Source: Kordiimonas gwangyangensis DSM 19435 = JCM 12864 (lineage in GTDB: Bacteria > Pseudomonadota > Alphaproteobacteria > Sphingomonadales > Kordiimonadaceae). Taken from it: DNA of 64,000 nucleotides. Position 1 is the first letter of the stretch. Each line of letters begins with the position of its first letter. Where the stretch lies: positions 794,893-858,892 of the forward strand of contig NZ_AQXF01000001.1 in NCBI RefSeq assembly GCF_000375545.1. The letters are read 5' to 3'. Position numbers and translations under genes: made by a program. Under the pieces are notes generated by a model. It had not been told where the DNA came from, did not search any database, and saw only the letters and a program-made list of their open reading frames with translations. Positions 1 to 8,897 of this stretch are shown in pieces.

Positions 1-1
1 T

Positions 2-691
2 GTGTGGATGCGGCAGGACCCGCCATTTGACATGGCCTATATCACCGCAACCCATCTGCTTGAACTGGTGCACCCCGACACGCTCGTGGTCAACAACCCC
101 GCAGAAGTCCGCAATGCGCCGGAGAAGCTGTTTGTCACCAAGTTCCGCGACCTGATGCCGCCAACCCTGATCACGCGCCGTGCTGATGACGTGCGCGAGT
201 TTCGCGCCAAATACGGCGAGATTATCGTGAAGCCGCTATACGGTAACGGTGGTGCCGGTGTGTTCCACCTGAAAGAAGACGACAGCAACCTGGCAAGCCT
301 GCTGGAACTTTTCTTCATCCAGAGCCGCGAACCGGTCATGGTGCAGAAGTTCCTGCCGGAAGTACGCCATGGTGACAAACGCATCATCCTGATCGACGGT
401 GAGGTAGCGGGTGCCATCAACAGGGTGCCGGCCAAAGGCGAAGTGCGCTCCAACATGGTCGTGGGCGGCATGGCAGAGGCGTCGAAGCTGACACCACGCG
501 AGGAGGAAATCTGCGCGCGGCTCAAGCCCGAACTCAAGAAACGTGGCCTCATCTTCGTTGGTATCGACGTGATCGGCGACTGGCTGACGGAAATCAACGT
601 CACCTCGCCCACCGGCCTGCAGGCGGTGAACCGTTTTGACGGCGTGAAGCTGGAGGCCGACATCTGGGACGCGATTGAAGCCAAGCTTTAA
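2..691 (+). CDS. gshB: Glutathione synthetase, C-terminal part (5' end outside window)
   Basis: This is the ATP-dependent ligase that joins glycine to gamma-glutamylcysteine, the last step of cytosolic glutathione synthesis. The frame is open from the window edge. The visible 229 residues align in order with the E. coli enzyme (about 315 aa): MRQDPPFD, the EKLF segment, [15 protein letters not shown] (ATP-grasp loop), [11 protein letters not shown], and the C-terminal [12 protein letters not shown] then EINVTSPTG metal and substrate segment. Roughly 85-90 N-terminal residues are therefore upstream, and the GTG at position 2 is not the start. The gene is convergent with parB and shares a bidirectional terminator with it. 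Confidence 0.95.
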   Translation: MWMRQDPPFDMAYITATHLLELVHPDTLVVNNPAEVRNAPEKLFVTKFRDLMPPTLITRRADDVREFRAKYGEIIVKPLYGNGGAGVFHLKEDDSNLASLLELFFIQSREPVMVQKFLPEVRHGDKRIILIDGEVAGAINRVPAKGEVRSNMVVGGMAEASKLTPREEEICARLKPELKKRGLIFVGIDVIGDWLTEINVTSPTGLQAVNRFDGVKLEADIWDAIEAKL

Positions 692-706
692 ACCGCTGAT
701 CCCCCA

Positions 707-750
707 CAAAAAAGGCCACGCCCGATCACCGGTGCGTGGCCTTTTTTTTA
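707..750. terminator. Bidirectional intrinsic terminator between gshB and parB
   Basis: An 8-bp GC-rich stem (714-721 GGCCACGC with 734-741 GCGTGGCC) is flanked by an A-run on the left and eight T on the right. It can end gshB transcripts on the plus strand and parB transcripts on the minus strand. Confidence 0.9.
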
Positions 751-761
751 TCTTGAATGGC

Positions 762-1676
762 TTAGAAGCCGCAGACACCCAGTTTGGAGCAGAGCTCGTC
801 CAGTTCCTCAAGCGTCTCGTAGGAGATGGTGACCTTGCCGCCCTCGCCTGCGTGGTCAATCAGCACCTTCATGCCGATGGCCGCGGTCAGGTCCTTCTCA
901 AGCGCGACGGTGTCAGCGTCTTTCTTGGCACCAGACGAGCCCGAGCCACCCGGACGTGGTTCACGCTTGCTGCGGCCTTTGGCTTCACCGGCCAGCGCTT
1001 CGGTCTGGCGCACGCTAAGCCCTTCAGCGACAATACGTTTTGCGATTGCGGCCGGGTCTTCAGCGCCAATGAGCGCACGGGCATGGCCCATCGAGAGTTT
1101 GCCGTCATCGACCATTTTCTGCACCGATTCCGGCAGGTTCAGCAGGCGCAGCAGGTTGGTCACGTGGCTGCGGCTCTTGCCGACAACCTCGGCCGCTACT
1201 TCCTGCGTGTGACCAAATTCCTCGATCAGCTTCTTGTAGGCGCTCGCTTCCTCGATCGCGCTCAGGTCCTGGCGCTGGATGTTCTCGATGATCGCGATCT
1301 CGAGCACTTCGCGGTCGGTCAGTTCCTTGACGACCACCGGTACCTCATGGATGCCAGCCTTCTGCGACGCGCGCCAGCGGCGCTCACCGGCGACAATCTG
1401 ATACTGGTTGGGGCCGACCTCCCGCACGAGAATCGGCTGCAACAAGCCCTTCTGCTTGATGCTTTCCGCAAGATCAGCGAGCGCGTCTTCGTCAAAATGA
1501 TGGCGCGGCTGGCCTGCATTACGCTCCAGAAACTCGATCGGCAACAGGCGGCGGCCACCGGCTTGACCACCTGCGGCTTGTGCCGGGCCCTCGGGGCCGT
1601 CCTCGAATACCGGGCGGTCATCGCCCAGAAGTGCTGATAAACCCTTGCCGAGGCCTTTACGTGCAGCTTTACTCAT
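762..1676 (-). CDS. parB: Chromosome partitioning protein ParB
   Basis: This is the CTP-dependent DNA clamp that loads at parS and drives origin segregation with ParA. The 304-aa length is typical. The N-terminus has the usual basic KGLGKGLSALLGDD motif that contacts ParA. The CTP-binding core follows (FLERNAGQPRHHFDEDALADLAESI, then IVAGERRWRASQKAG), with ENIQRQDLSAIEEA and a central helix-turn-helix (TQEVAAEVVGKSRSHVTNLLRLL). The C-terminus (ISYETLEELDELCSKL) is the dimerisation domain. It lies 40 bp downstream of parA, and four parS-like sites lie within 4 kb upstream, in rsmG, next to mnmE and in mnmE. Confidence 0.97.
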   Translation of the reverse strand: MSKAARKGLGKGLSALLGDDRPVFEDGPEGPAQAAGGQAGGRRLLPIEFLERNAGQPRHHFDEDALADLAESIKQKGLLQPILVREVGPNQYQIVAGERRWRASQKAGIHEVPVVVKELTDREVLEIAIIENIQRQDLSAIEEASAYKKLIEEFGHTQEVAAEVVGKSRSHVTNLLRLLNLPESVQKMVDDGKLSMGHARALIGAEDPAAIAKRIVAEGLSVRQTEALAGEAKGRSKREPRPGGSGSSGAKKDADTVALEKDLTAAIGMKVLIDHAGEGGKVTISYETLEELDELCSKLGVCGF

Positions 1677-1716
1677 GAAATCAACCTAACAGTTTGTTTT
1701 TATTTGTATTTTTACC

Positions 1717-2523
1717 TCAAGCCGCGACTTTTTTATCGCGACCCAGAAGCTCCCTTGCCAGCTTTATATAGGCCTGGCTACCGACACAGCGGTGATCATA
1801 GAGAAGCGCAGGCTTGCCGTGGCTTGGCGCTTCCGAAATGCGCACATTGCGCGGGATCACTGTTTTATAGACTTTTTCACCCAAGTATTCGCGCACATCC
1901 GACGCCACCTGTTCGGAGAGGTTATTGCGTTTGTCGAACATGGTCAGCACCACACCATTGATGGTGAGGCGCGGGTTGAGGCTCGCGCGCACCTGCTCAA
2001 TGGTTTTAAGAAGCAGGCTCAGGCCCTCAAGCGCAAAAAACTCACACTGCAGCGGCACTAGTACCGAATCAGCAGCGACAAGCGCGTTGATGGTCAGGAG
2101 CGACAAGGACGGCGGGCAATCGATGAGGATATAATCATATTCCTGCCGTGCGACGGCCTTCTCGAGCGCATAACGCAGGCGGAAATTCCTGTGCGGAAGC
2201 TCTGCCAGTTCAAGGTCAGCGCCCGAAAGGTCAACGGTGGAGGCGACAATGGAAAGGCCGGGTACCTCGGTTGGTACAATGGCGTCACCCAGCGGAGCCG
2301 CACCCAGAACCACGTCATAGGACGTGATTTCCCGGGCCTTACGGTCGATACCAAACCCGGTGCTGGCATTGCCTTGCGGGTCAAGATCAAGGATCAGGAC
2401 ACGTTTTTTGACCGCAGCCATGGCGGTTGCAAGATTGATGGTCGTCGTGGTTTTGCCCACGCCACCTTTCTGGTTCGCCACTGCGATGATATGGGCCCCA
2501 CCCGTCATCTGGTCCACCGGCAT
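1717..2523 (-). CDS. parA: Chromosome partitioning ATPase ParA
   Basis: This Walker-type ATPase forms the DNA-bound gradient that pulls ParB-parS complexes. The deviant Walker A KGGVGKTTTTINLA follows the first beta strand, LDLDPQGNASTGFG is the switch segment, and DYILIDCPPSLSLLTINAL is Walker B. The end IPRNVRISEAPSHGKPALLYD is typical of chromosomal Soj/ParA. I chose the ATG at 2523 (268 aa) because a GGGGAG element sits about 10 nt upstream. A GTG nine bases earlier is too close to it. The gene heads parA-parB and follows rsmG, the conserved gid-par order of alphaproteobacteria. Confidence 0.96.
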   Translation of the reverse strand: MPVDQMTGGAHIIAVANQKGGVGKTTTTINLATAMAAVKKRVLILDLDPQGNASTGFGIDRKAREITSYDVVLGAAPLGDAIVPTEVPGLSIVASTVDLSGADLELAELPHRNFRLRYALEKAVARQEYDYILIDCPPSLSLLTINALVAADSVLVPLQCEFFALEGLSLLLKTIEQVRASLNPRLTINGVVLTMFDKRNNLSEQVASDVREYLGEKVYKTVIPRNVRISEAPSHGKPALLYDHRCVGSQAYIKLARELLGRDKKVAA

Positions 2524-2573
2524 AGCCGTCACTCTCCCCTCTTGAGCCTACAGGATGCAGGCCCATGCAACTT

Positions 2574-3194
2574 TTACAGTCGTTCGAGCTTTGAAAGCCT
2601 CAGGATAACCCCGTTGGGGTCGGAAAGGCTTTTGTGCTTTGTCACATCCATCTTCCAACAAGCCTGCGCTTCGGTCAATTCTTCATCCGCGCCTTCCCCC
2701 TTGAGGAGCCACATTTCTGTGGTGTTGCCAAGGAACGGTGATGCCCATTCGATAAGCTGTAGCACACGCGCGCAGGCGCGGGACGTGACAATATCGATGG
2801 GAAATGGCTCCAGCGCTTCGATTCGCTCATTATGGATCGTGGCCGTCGCCGATGTTTCACGTGAAACCTGGCTCATGAAGATGCATTTGCGGCCATTGGC
2901 CTCAACCATATGCGCGTGACCAACGTCCATAACCGCAAGAACCAGACCCGGAAAACCGGCGCCAGAGCCGATGTCCAGCATCGTCAGGTCACGGTCACCA
3001 TAAGCTTTACGCAGCAGCGGCGCCATTTGTGCCGAATCAAGGAAATGCCGTTGCCACATAGCATCGAGTGTCGAATTTGCCACCAGATTTTTAGCCTTCT
3101 GCCACTTGGCGAGAAGACCGGCATAGATTTTCAGCTTGTCCAGCGTTTCACGTGAAACATCGAGATCGCGGGCAAGATCGTCAGCGGAATACAT
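2574..3194 (-). CDS. rsmG: 16S rRNA (guanine527-N7)-methyltransferase RsmG (GidB)
   Basis: This SAM-dependent enzyme methylates G527 of 16S rRNA. The protein is 206 aa, the usual size. The SAM-binding motif LTMLDIGSGAGFPGLVLA is present, preceded by the WQRHFLDSAQMAPLL segment and followed by VTSRACARV and WLLKGEG. It starts 9 bp after the mnmG stop and precedes parA. The reading frame contains two parS-like sequences (2853-2868 and 3144-3159), each encoding a V-S-R-E-T peptide, so the coding region also serves as a ParB loading zone. Confidence 0.95.
   Translation of the reverse strand: MYSADDLARDLDVSRETLDKLKIYAGLLAKWQKAKNLVANSTLDAMWQRHFLDSAQMAPLLRKAYGDRDLTMLDIGSGAGFPGLVLAVMDVGHAHMVEANGRKCIFMSQVSRETSATATIHNERIEALEPFPIDIVTSRACARVLQLIEWASPFLGNTTEMWLLKGEGADEELTEAQACWKMDVTKHKSLSDPNGVILRLSKLERL
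2853..2868. promoter_or_regulatory. parS: parS site (ParB binding), inside rsmG
   Basis: TGTTTCACGTGAAACC matches the conserved bacterial parS 16-mer TGTTTCACGTGAAACA at 15 of 16 positions and keeps the full palindromic core GTTTCACGTGAAAC. It lies inside rsmG, where it encodes V-S-R-E-T. Confidence 0.9.
3144..3159. promoter_or_regulatory. parS: parS site (ParB binding), inside rsmG 5' region
   Basis: CGTTTCACGTGAAACA has the complete GTTTCACGTGAAAC core and differs from the canonical 16-mer only at the first base. It lies about 12 codons into rsmG and again encodes V-S-R-E-T. Confidence 0.9.
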
Positions 3195-3202
3195 AAAGCC
3201 TC

Positions 3203-5074
3203 TTACGCCGCACGGCGTTTTTTGACGTGGGCGAGCAGCAGCGAAAGTGCCGCCGGCGTAACACCTGCGATTCGTGCTGCGGCACCAAGTGTGGCCGGAC
3301 GGGCGTCACCGAACTTCTGCCGCATCTCGTTCGAGAGGCCAACGATGGTTGCGAAGTCCAGATCCTCCGGGATCTCGAGCGCTTCATCTTTGCGGAAGGC
3401 AGCAACGTCCTGCGCCTGCCGCTCAAGGTAACCAGCGTACATGGCATCAATCTCGAGCTGGCGTGCGATATCAGGGTCGATGCCGCCAAGCTCATTAGGC
3501 CACACTTCACGCAGCTTGTCGAAGTCGATAGTTGAGAATGCAAGCAGCGCTTCGCCGTTCCGGCGCACGCCGTCCTGGTTGATCTGGATGCCAACCTTGG
3601 CGGCCTCATTTGGTGTCAGCGACAGCGACTTGAGCGTTTCATGACCAGCGTCGAGTGCCGCTTTCTTGGCGGTATAAGCTTCTGCGCGTTCGTCATGCAC
3701 AAGGCCAATATCGATACCCTTGCCGGTCAGGCGCTGGTCAGCATTATCGGCGCGCAGCAGCAAACGGTATTCCGCGCGGCTGGTGAACATGCGGTAGGGT
3801 TCGCGGGTGCCTTGGGTGACAAGGTCATCGAGCATCACACCGATGTAGGCGTCAGCGCGGTCAAGCACAAAGGTCTCACCCTCGCCCCTTGCCCGAAGCG
3901 CTGCGTTCACGCCCGCCATCAGGCCTTGTGCCGCTGCTTCCTCATATCCCGTGGTTCCGTTGATTTGCCCCGCGAGGAAAAGCCCCGGCGCGCGGCGCGT
4001 TTCAAGCGTCACCTTTAGTTCGCGCGGATCGACAAAGTCATATTCAATCGCATAGCCGTGGCGGATGATACGTACATTCTCAAGCCCCGGGATCGAGCGG
4101 ATCAGTTCGTCCTGAACTTCTTCCGGCAGGCTTGTGGAGATGCCGTTCGGGTAGACGGTGTCATCATCCAAGCCTTCGGGCTCAAGGAAAATCTGGTGAC
4201 TTGTCTTGTCGGCGAAGCGCACGATCTTGTCTTCGATCGACGGACAATAGCGCGGGCCCTTGCTCTCGATCTGACCGGAATACATCGGCGAACGGTGCAG
4301 GTTCTCACGAATGATTTCATGCGTGCGGTCAGATGTGCGTGTCATATAACAACTGATCTGCGGCACGGTGATCTCGCTTGTCAGGAACGAAAACGGCACC
4401 GGCGGCGTATCGCCCGGCTGTTCTTCACACACCGACCAGTCGATGGTTTTGCCGTCAAGCCGCGCGGGTGTGCCGGTCTTGAGACGACCAAGTTCAAAGC
4501 CGATTTCTTCGAGCGTATCCGAGAGACCCAGCGATGGCGCTTCATCTACCCTGCCCGCGGGTATCTTCTTTTCACCCAGGTGAATAAGCCCGCGCAGGAA
4601 TGTGCCCGTGGTCAGGATCACCGATTTAGCAGTGATCTTTTTGCCGCCCGCGGTGACAATACCCGTCACCACCGGCTTGTCGCCCGCGCGGTCAAGCATC
4701 AGGTCTTCCACTGCCCCACCCTCGATGGTGAGGCACGGGTAACCGTTCAATGTCGCCTGCATGGCTTCACGGTAAAGCTTGCGATCAGACTGGCAGCGCG
4801 GTCCTTGAACCGCTGGTCCCTTACGCTGATTGAGCAAACGGAACTGGATGCCGCTGGCGTCCGCAACCTTGCCCATGATGCCGTCAAGCGCATCAATCTC
4901 GCGCACCAGATGGCCCTTGCCCAAACCGCCGATGGCGGGGTTGCAGGACATCTCACCGATGGTTTCAGGCTTATGGGTAATCAGCAGCGTATTCGCACCC
5001 ATGCGCGCAGATGCCGCCGCCGCTTCACAGCCGGCGTGGCCACCCCCGATTACAATGACATCAAAATCCGTCAT
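3203..5074 (-). CDS. mnmG: tRNA uridine-5-carboxymethylaminomethyl modification protein MnmG (GidA)
   Basis: This FAD-dependent partner of MnmE installs cmnm5 on the wobble U of tRNAs. The start was set at the ATG before [18 protein letters not shown], giving 623 aa (E. coli has 629). The upstream in-frame extension lacks family similarity. Visible motifs are the [10 protein letters not shown] dinucleotide fold, [53 protein letters not shown], and the C-terminal [17 protein letters not shown]. It sits between mnmE and rsmG on the same strand. Confidence 0.96.
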   Translation of the reverse strand: MTDFDVIVIGGGHAGCEAAAASARMGANTLLITHKPETIGEMSCNPAIGGLGKGHLVREIDALDGIMGKVADASGIQFRLLNQRKGPAVQGPRCQSDRKLYREAMQATLNGYPCLTIEGGAVEDLMLDRAGDKPVVTGIVTAGGKKITAKSVILTTGTFLRGLIHLGEKKIPAGRVDEAPSLGLSDTLEEIGFELGRLKTGTPARLDGKTIDWSVCEEQPGDTPPVPFSFLTSEITVPQISCYMTRTSDRTHEIIRENLHRSPMYSGQIESKGPRYCPSIEDKIVRFADKTSHQIFLEPEGLDDDTVYPNGISTSLPEEVQDELIRSIPGLENVRIIRHGYAIEYDFVDPRELKVTLETRRAPGLFLAGQINGTTGYEEAAAQGLMAGVNAALRARGEGETFVLDRADAYIGVMLDDLVTQGTREPYRMFTSRAEYRLLLRADNADQRLTGKGIDIGLVHDERAEAYTAKKAALDAGHETLKSLSLTPNEAAKVGIQINQDGVRRNGEALLAFSTIDFDKLREVWPNELGGIDPDIARQLEIDAMYAGYLERQAQDVAAFRKDEALEIPEDLDFATIVGLSNEMRQKFGDARPATLGAAARIAGVTPAALSLLLAHVKKRRAA

Positions 5075-5200
5075 ATGCCTGCTCATCCATCCGATGCATA
5101 GAAACACAAAAAGAGGCCCGTGTCAGAGCCCCTGTTTTGCGGTGTCTATAATAGAGAATGAGCTTTAAGTCAAAGTTAAGGACGCAGGCCAAAAATCCGA

Positions 5201-5216
5201 TGTTCCACGTGAAACA
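5201..5216. promoter_or_regulatory. parS: parS-like site between mnmG and mnmE
   Basis: TGTTCCACGTGAAACA has one mismatch in the left arm relative to the canonical parS. The palindrome is extended by CCGA on the left and TCGG on the right, giving a 24-bp inverted repeat (5197-5220) with a single imperfect pair. It is the only one of the four sites outside a gene. Confidence 0.85.
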
Positions 5217-5225
5217 TCGGGTAGC

Positions 5226-6587
5226 TCATTTCCCGATACAGAAGTCGGAGAAAATGACGTCAAGGATGTCCTCGACGCCGACACGCCCAGTGATACGGCC
5301 AAGCGCCCGCGCCGCCATGCGCACATCTTCTGCCGCCAGCACGGCATCGAAGCCTGCGTTCTGATCGAAGCGGGTGAGATGCTCGACCGCTTCCTCGAGT
5401 GCTCGCCGGTGACGCACGCGCGTGAGTGACGGTGCCTCGCGCGGCGCCATTGCATCCCGCACATGGTCTTCAAGCCGCTTGAACAAGTCATCAAGGCCAT
5501 GTGATTTTTTGGCTGAGACATAAGCCACGTCGATCACCTTGCCCGGCAGCTTGTCATGTTTCACGTGAAACATGTCCGCCCTGTCGGTTTGGGTGATCAC
5601 CAGCATGGCTTTTTCATCGAGCCATTTTTCCATCGACGTCGGCAGGATGGGCCAGTCATCGGCGCGCACCAGCACGAGGCGAAGGTCGGCTTCCTCGGCG
5701 CGTTTGAGCGCACGGCGGATACCCTCCTGTTCAATCGCGCCCGTGCTTTCGCGCACACCAGCGGTGTCGATCAGCCGGACCGGGAAGCCACCAAGGTCGA
5801 GCTGGATTTCGATCACGTCGCGCGTGGTGCCTTCTTCGTCAGAAACGATTGCAATATCGGATTTGGCCAGCGCATTCAGGAGTGTGGACTTGCCCGCATT
5901 GGGTTCACCCATGATGACGATGCGGTAGCCTTCGCGTAAAGCCTCACCACGGCGGCCATCCACAAGATGTTGTGTTATCTCCGTGCAAAGAGCCGCTATA
6001 TTTGGTTTTACAGCACCTGCAACACCCTCCGGCAGGTCCTCGTCCGGGAAATCGATGTCGGCTTCGAGATGCGCGAGGTGTCCAACGAGGCGGGAGCGCC
6101 AATCCTCATAGAGTTCCCTGAGCGCGCCGTCCATCTGCCGGAGCGCCTGTTCGCGCTGCGCCGCGGTCTGGGCGTGGATCAGGTCATTGAGGCCTTCAGC
6201 CTCGGTGAGGTCGAGCTTGTTATTCTCAAACGCGCGGCGGCTGTACTCGCCAGCCTCGGCCGGGCGCAACCCTTCGATACGGTCAAGCGCATCCAAGACC
6301 CCCATAACCACCGCACGGCCACCATGCAGATGGAGTTCGACCACATCTTCCCCGGTGAATGAGGCCGGGCCCTTGAACGCCAGCACCAGCGCTTCATCAA
6401 GCCGCGCACCACTTTCAGGATCACGCAAAAGACGGAGGGCTGCATAGCGTGCCTTGGGCACCGCTTTGCCGGTCAGCGCCTCTAGTGCTGCAAACGAGCG
6501 CGGACCGGAAAGCCGCACCACAGCAACCCCGGCAGTGCCGGCGCCGGAGGAGAGCGCAAAAATTGTGTCGTCATGCAGGCTGGTCAC
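5226..6587 (-). CDS. mnmE: tRNA modification GTPase MnmE (TrmE)
   Basis: This GTPase works with MnmG in wobble-uridine modification. The N-terminal folate-binding domain begins at DDTIFALSSGAGTAGVAVVRLSG. The G domain has GEPNAGKSTLLNAL (P-loop), the TTRD switch and DTAGVRES. The C-terminus ends with the conserved FCIGK cysteine. The usual N/TKxD specificity motif reads TQTD here, a lysine-to-glutamine change. I favour the GTG at 6587 (453 aa), which has GAGGA 7 nt upstream. An ATG at 6653 would add 22 residues without a ribosome site. A perfect parS lies inside the gene. Confidence 0.93.
   Translation of the reverse strand: MTSLHDDTIFALSSGAGTAGVAVVRLSGPRSFAALEALTGKAVPKARYAALRLLRDPESGARLDEALVLAFKGPASFTGEDVVELHLHGGRAVVMGVLDALDRIEGLRPAEAGEYSRRAFENNKLDLTEAEGLNDLIHAQTAAQREQALRQMDGALRELYEDWRSRLVGHLAHLEADIDFPDEDLPEGVAGAVKPNIAALCTEITQHLVDGRRGEALREGYRIVIMGEPNAGKSTLLNALAKSDIAIVSDEEGTTRDVIEIQLDLGGFPVRLIDTAGVRESTGAIEQEGIRRALKRAEEADLRLVLVRADDWPILPTSMEKWLDEKAMLVITQTDRADMFHVKHDKLPGKVIDVAYVSAKKSHGLDDLFKRLEDHVRDAMAPREAPSLTRVRHRRALEEAVEHLTRFDQNAGFDAVLAAEDVRMAARALGRITGRVGVEDILDVIFSDFCIGK
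5557..5572. promoter_or_regulatory. parS: Perfect parS site inside mnmE
   Basis: TGTTTCACGTGAAACA is an exact match to the canonical parS 16-mer. In the mnmE reading frame it encodes M-F-H-V-K-H within the G domain, just after the G4 motif, in a surface loop that seems to tolerate it. Confidence 0.95.
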
Positions 6588-6668
6588 GCTGGTATCCTCA
6601 CACCCGATGGGCTTATAAGAAAGACAATCATTTTTCAGGTTCAGCTTATCCATATCGCGAGGGCTTTC

Positions 6669-7160
6669 ATGTCGCAACTCTCCATGCACACCCCGGTCAT
6701 TGATATCACCATCACCGAGTTTGACGGCGCCATTGTCTCGCTCGACTGGGGATGGAGTCCGTTTCAGGAAAGCACACCCTTGCTCATTGAAGCCAAACGC
6801 CAGCTCGACCTCTATTTTGACGGTGAGCTGACGGAGTTTGACCTGCCGCTTGCCGCCATGGGCACCAAACATCAGGAGAAGGTCTGGGCGGCCATGCGCG
6901 AAATCCCCTATGGAGAAACCCGAACCTATGGCGATATGGCAAAAGAGATCGGCTCGGCAGCGCAAGCAATCGGCACTGCGTGCGGGCGTAACCCGATCCC
7001 GATCCTTGTGCCCTGCCACCGCGTGGTGGCGTCCGCCGGCAAGCTTGGCGGATATTCCGGTGACGGTGGTCTCTACACCAAACGCGCCCTACTTGTTCTT
7101 GAGGGCGCTTTGAGCGTTGAAGAAGGCCAGGCGCTTGAAGCATCGGGCGCGCTTGACTAA
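6669..7160 (+). CDS. ogt: Methylated-DNA--protein-cysteine S-methyltransferase
   Basis: This suicide DNA-repair protein takes the methyl group from O6-methylguanine onto its own cysteine. The 163-aa form starts at MSQLSMHTPV, with GAGGG about 8 nt upstream. The active-site signature IPILVPCHRVV contains the acceptor cysteine, preceded by IPYGETRTYGDMAKEIG (helix-turn-helix) and followed by GGYSGDGGLYTKRALL. There is no Ada-type N-terminal zinc domain, so this is the Ogt/MGMT form. It is divergent from mnmE with about 80 bp between the starts. Confidence 0.93.
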   Translation: MSQLSMHTPVIDITITEFDGAIVSLDWGWSPFQESTPLLIEAKRQLDLYFDGELTEFDLPLAAMGTKHQEKVWAAMREIPYGETRTYGDMAKEIGSAAQAIGTACGRNPIPILVPCHRVVASAGKLGGYSGDGGLYTKRALLVLEGALSVEEGQALEASGALD

Positions 7161-7205
7161 GTCTAGACATAACTGAGGGAACCCCAAGCCTCGAGGAGGG
7201 ACAAA

Positions 7206-7910
7206 ATGGCAGACTATATCGATATCAAGGCGGCGGACGGCAGCGGCAGTTTCAAGGCTTATGTGGCCAAGCCCGAAGGCGGCAAAGGCCCGGCTGTGGT
7301 CGCGATCCAGGAAATTTTTGGCGTCAACGGTGGCATGCGCCAGATCTGTGATGACCTCGCCAAGGAAGGCTATATCGCCATTTGCCCCGACCTTTTCTGG
7401 CGCCAGGAACCCGGTGTGGATATCACCGACAAAAGCCAGGAAGAGTGGGACAAGGCCTTCAAGCTGATGCAGGGCTTCGACCTCGGCAAGGGTGTTGAAG
7501 ACATCAAAACCACCATCGATGTGGTGCGCGGTATGGACGGTTCGACCGGCAAAGTGGGTGCGGTTGGTTACTGCCTTGGGGGCCTGCTCGCCTACCTCAC
7601 CGCCGCCCGCACGGACGCCGATGCCTGCGTGTCCTACTATGGTGTCAACATCCACACCTTCCTCAAGGAAGCTGCGAATATCAAGAAACCGCTCCTGATG
7701 CATATCGCCGAGGAAGATGGTTTTGTCGACAAGGACGCACAGGCGAAAATACACAAGGGACTTGATGGCGTTGGCCAAGTTTCGATCCACGACTATGCCG
7801 GTGTCGACCATGCCTTCGCGCGCCCTGACGGCGTGAACTGGGACGGTGAAGCAGCCACGCTCGCCAACACCCGCACCAGTGCATTCTTTGAAAACCATTT
7901 GAAAGGCTAA
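7206..7910 (+). CDS. Dienelactone hydrolase family protein
   Basis: This 234-aa alpha/beta hydrolase belongs to the carboxymethylenebutenolidase family. The putative triad is the cysteine of GAVGYCLGGLLAYL, the aspartate of HIAEEDGFVD and the histidine of GVDHAFARP. The IQEIFGVNGGMRQICDDLAKEGYIAICPDLF opening is family-typical. A strong GAGGAGGGA ribosome site precedes the ATG. It is followed after 4 bp by a quinone oxidoreductase gene, so the two are probably co-transcribed. The substrate cannot be read from sequence. Many members act on lactones or esters other than dienelactone. Confidence 0.88.
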   Translation: MADYIDIKAADGSGSFKAYVAKPEGGKGPAVVAIQEIFGVNGGMRQICDDLAKEGYIAICPDLFWRQEPGVDITDKSQEEWDKAFKLMQGFDLGKGVEDIKTTIDVVRGMDGSTGKVGAVGYCLGGLLAYLTAARTDADACVSYYGVNIHTFLKEAANIKKPLLMHIAEEDGFVDKDAQAKIHKGLDGVGQVSIHDYAGVDHAFARPDGVNWDGEAATLANTRTSAFFENHLKG

Positions 7911-7914
7911 AACC

Positions 7915-8889
7915 ATGAGCCATGCGATCGTGATGGAAAAAACCGGCGGGCCGGATGTTCTCAAATGGTCCTCACGGTCGCTGGACGGTCCGGGCGCCGG
8001 TGAAGTGCGCCTGCGCCAAACAGCCATTGGCCTCAACTTCATCGACACCTATCACCGCACCGGGCTTTACCCGCTACCGCTGCCTGCCGTGCCAGGGCTT
8101 GAAGCCGCTGGCGTGGTTGAAGCGGTCGGTGAGGGTGTCACAACCTTCAAGGTGGGTGACCGCGCGGCCTACCCCGCCGGGCCGGTTGGTGCATATGCGG
8201 AGGAACGCAATTTCCCCGCCGCCAAACTTGTGAAGCTGCCGGACGGAGTGTCGGACGAAGATGCCGCCGCCCTCATGCTCAAGGCCTGCACGGTCGAATA
8301 TCTCATCTTCCGCACGTTTGCGGTGAAACCCGGTGACACCGTTTTGTTCCACGCGGCCGCGGGCGGTGTGGGGCTGATTGCCTGCCAGTGGCTCAACGCC
8401 CTTGGTGTTACCACCATCGGCACGGTGGGTAGTGACGCGAAGGCCGAACTTGCCCGCGCACACGGCTGCCACCACACCATCAATTATGCGAGCGAAGATT
8501 TTGTCGCACGTGTGATGGAAATCACGAAGGGTGAAGGTGTGCCTGTTGTCTATGACAGTGTGGGCAAGGATACCTTCCGGGGTTCGCTTGAGATATTGAA
8601 GCGCCGCGGCACGCTGGTGACCTTCGGCAACGCGACCGGCCCCGTAGACCCCTTCTCGCCCGGTCTTCTCGCGCAAAAAGGCTCGCTCTACATCACGCGT
8701 CCCACATTGATGGACTATGTCGCCACCCGCGAGGATCTGGAGCTTTGCACAGGCCGCGTGTTCGACGCCATCGCCAAAGGCCACATCAAGGCGGATATCA
8801 ACCAGCGTTACGCGCTCAAGGATGCCGCGGAAGCCCACAGGGCGCTCGAGGCACGCGAAACCACCGGTCAGACGATCCTGTTGCCCTGA
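7915..8889 (+). CDS. NADPH:quinone oxidoreductase (zeta-crystallin type MDR)
   Basis: This is a 324-aa zinc-free medium-chain dehydrogenase/reductase. The N-terminal catalytic domain carries GLNFIDTYHRTGLYPLPLPAVPG and GVVEAVGEGV. The NADPH-binding domain has LFHAAAGGVGLIACQW, the AXXGXXG-type fingerprint of quinone oxidoreductases. YDSVGKDTF and GTLVTFGNATGPVDP follow, and the C-terminus (AAEAHRALEARETTGQTILLP) is typical of Qor. It likely reduces quinones or enones with NADPH in the cytosol. It lies between the dienelactone hydrolase and an alpha/beta hydrolase gene in one direction. Confidence 0.9.
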   Translation: MSHAIVMEKTGGPDVLKWSSRSLDGPGAGEVRLRQTAIGLNFIDTYHRTGLYPLPLPAVPGLEAAGVVEAVGEGVTTFKVGDRAAYPAGPVGAYAEERNFPAAKLVKLPDGVSDEDAAALMLKACTVEYLIFRTFAVKPGDTVLFHAAAGGVGLIACQWLNALGVTTIGTVGSDAKAELARAHGCHHTINYASEDFVARVMEITKGEGVPVVYDSVGKDTFRGSLEILKRRGTLVTFGNATGPVDPFSPGLLAQKGSLYITRPTLMDYVATREDLELCTGRVFDAIAKGHIKADINQRYALKDAAEAHRALEARETTGQTILLP

Positions 8890-8897
8890 GAGCCGTC

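Noticed and set aside
236-859. Long reverse-strand open frames across gshB and other genes (for example 19721-21658 on the minus strand of dnaK and 45712-48231 on the minus strand of leuS)
   Set aside because: They are shadow frames of GC-rich genes. They lack ribosome sites and family similarity, and the opposite strand is well-known protein.
3221-3260. A possible CRISPR or other repeat array
   Set aside because: I saw no regularly spaced direct repeat anywhere in the window.
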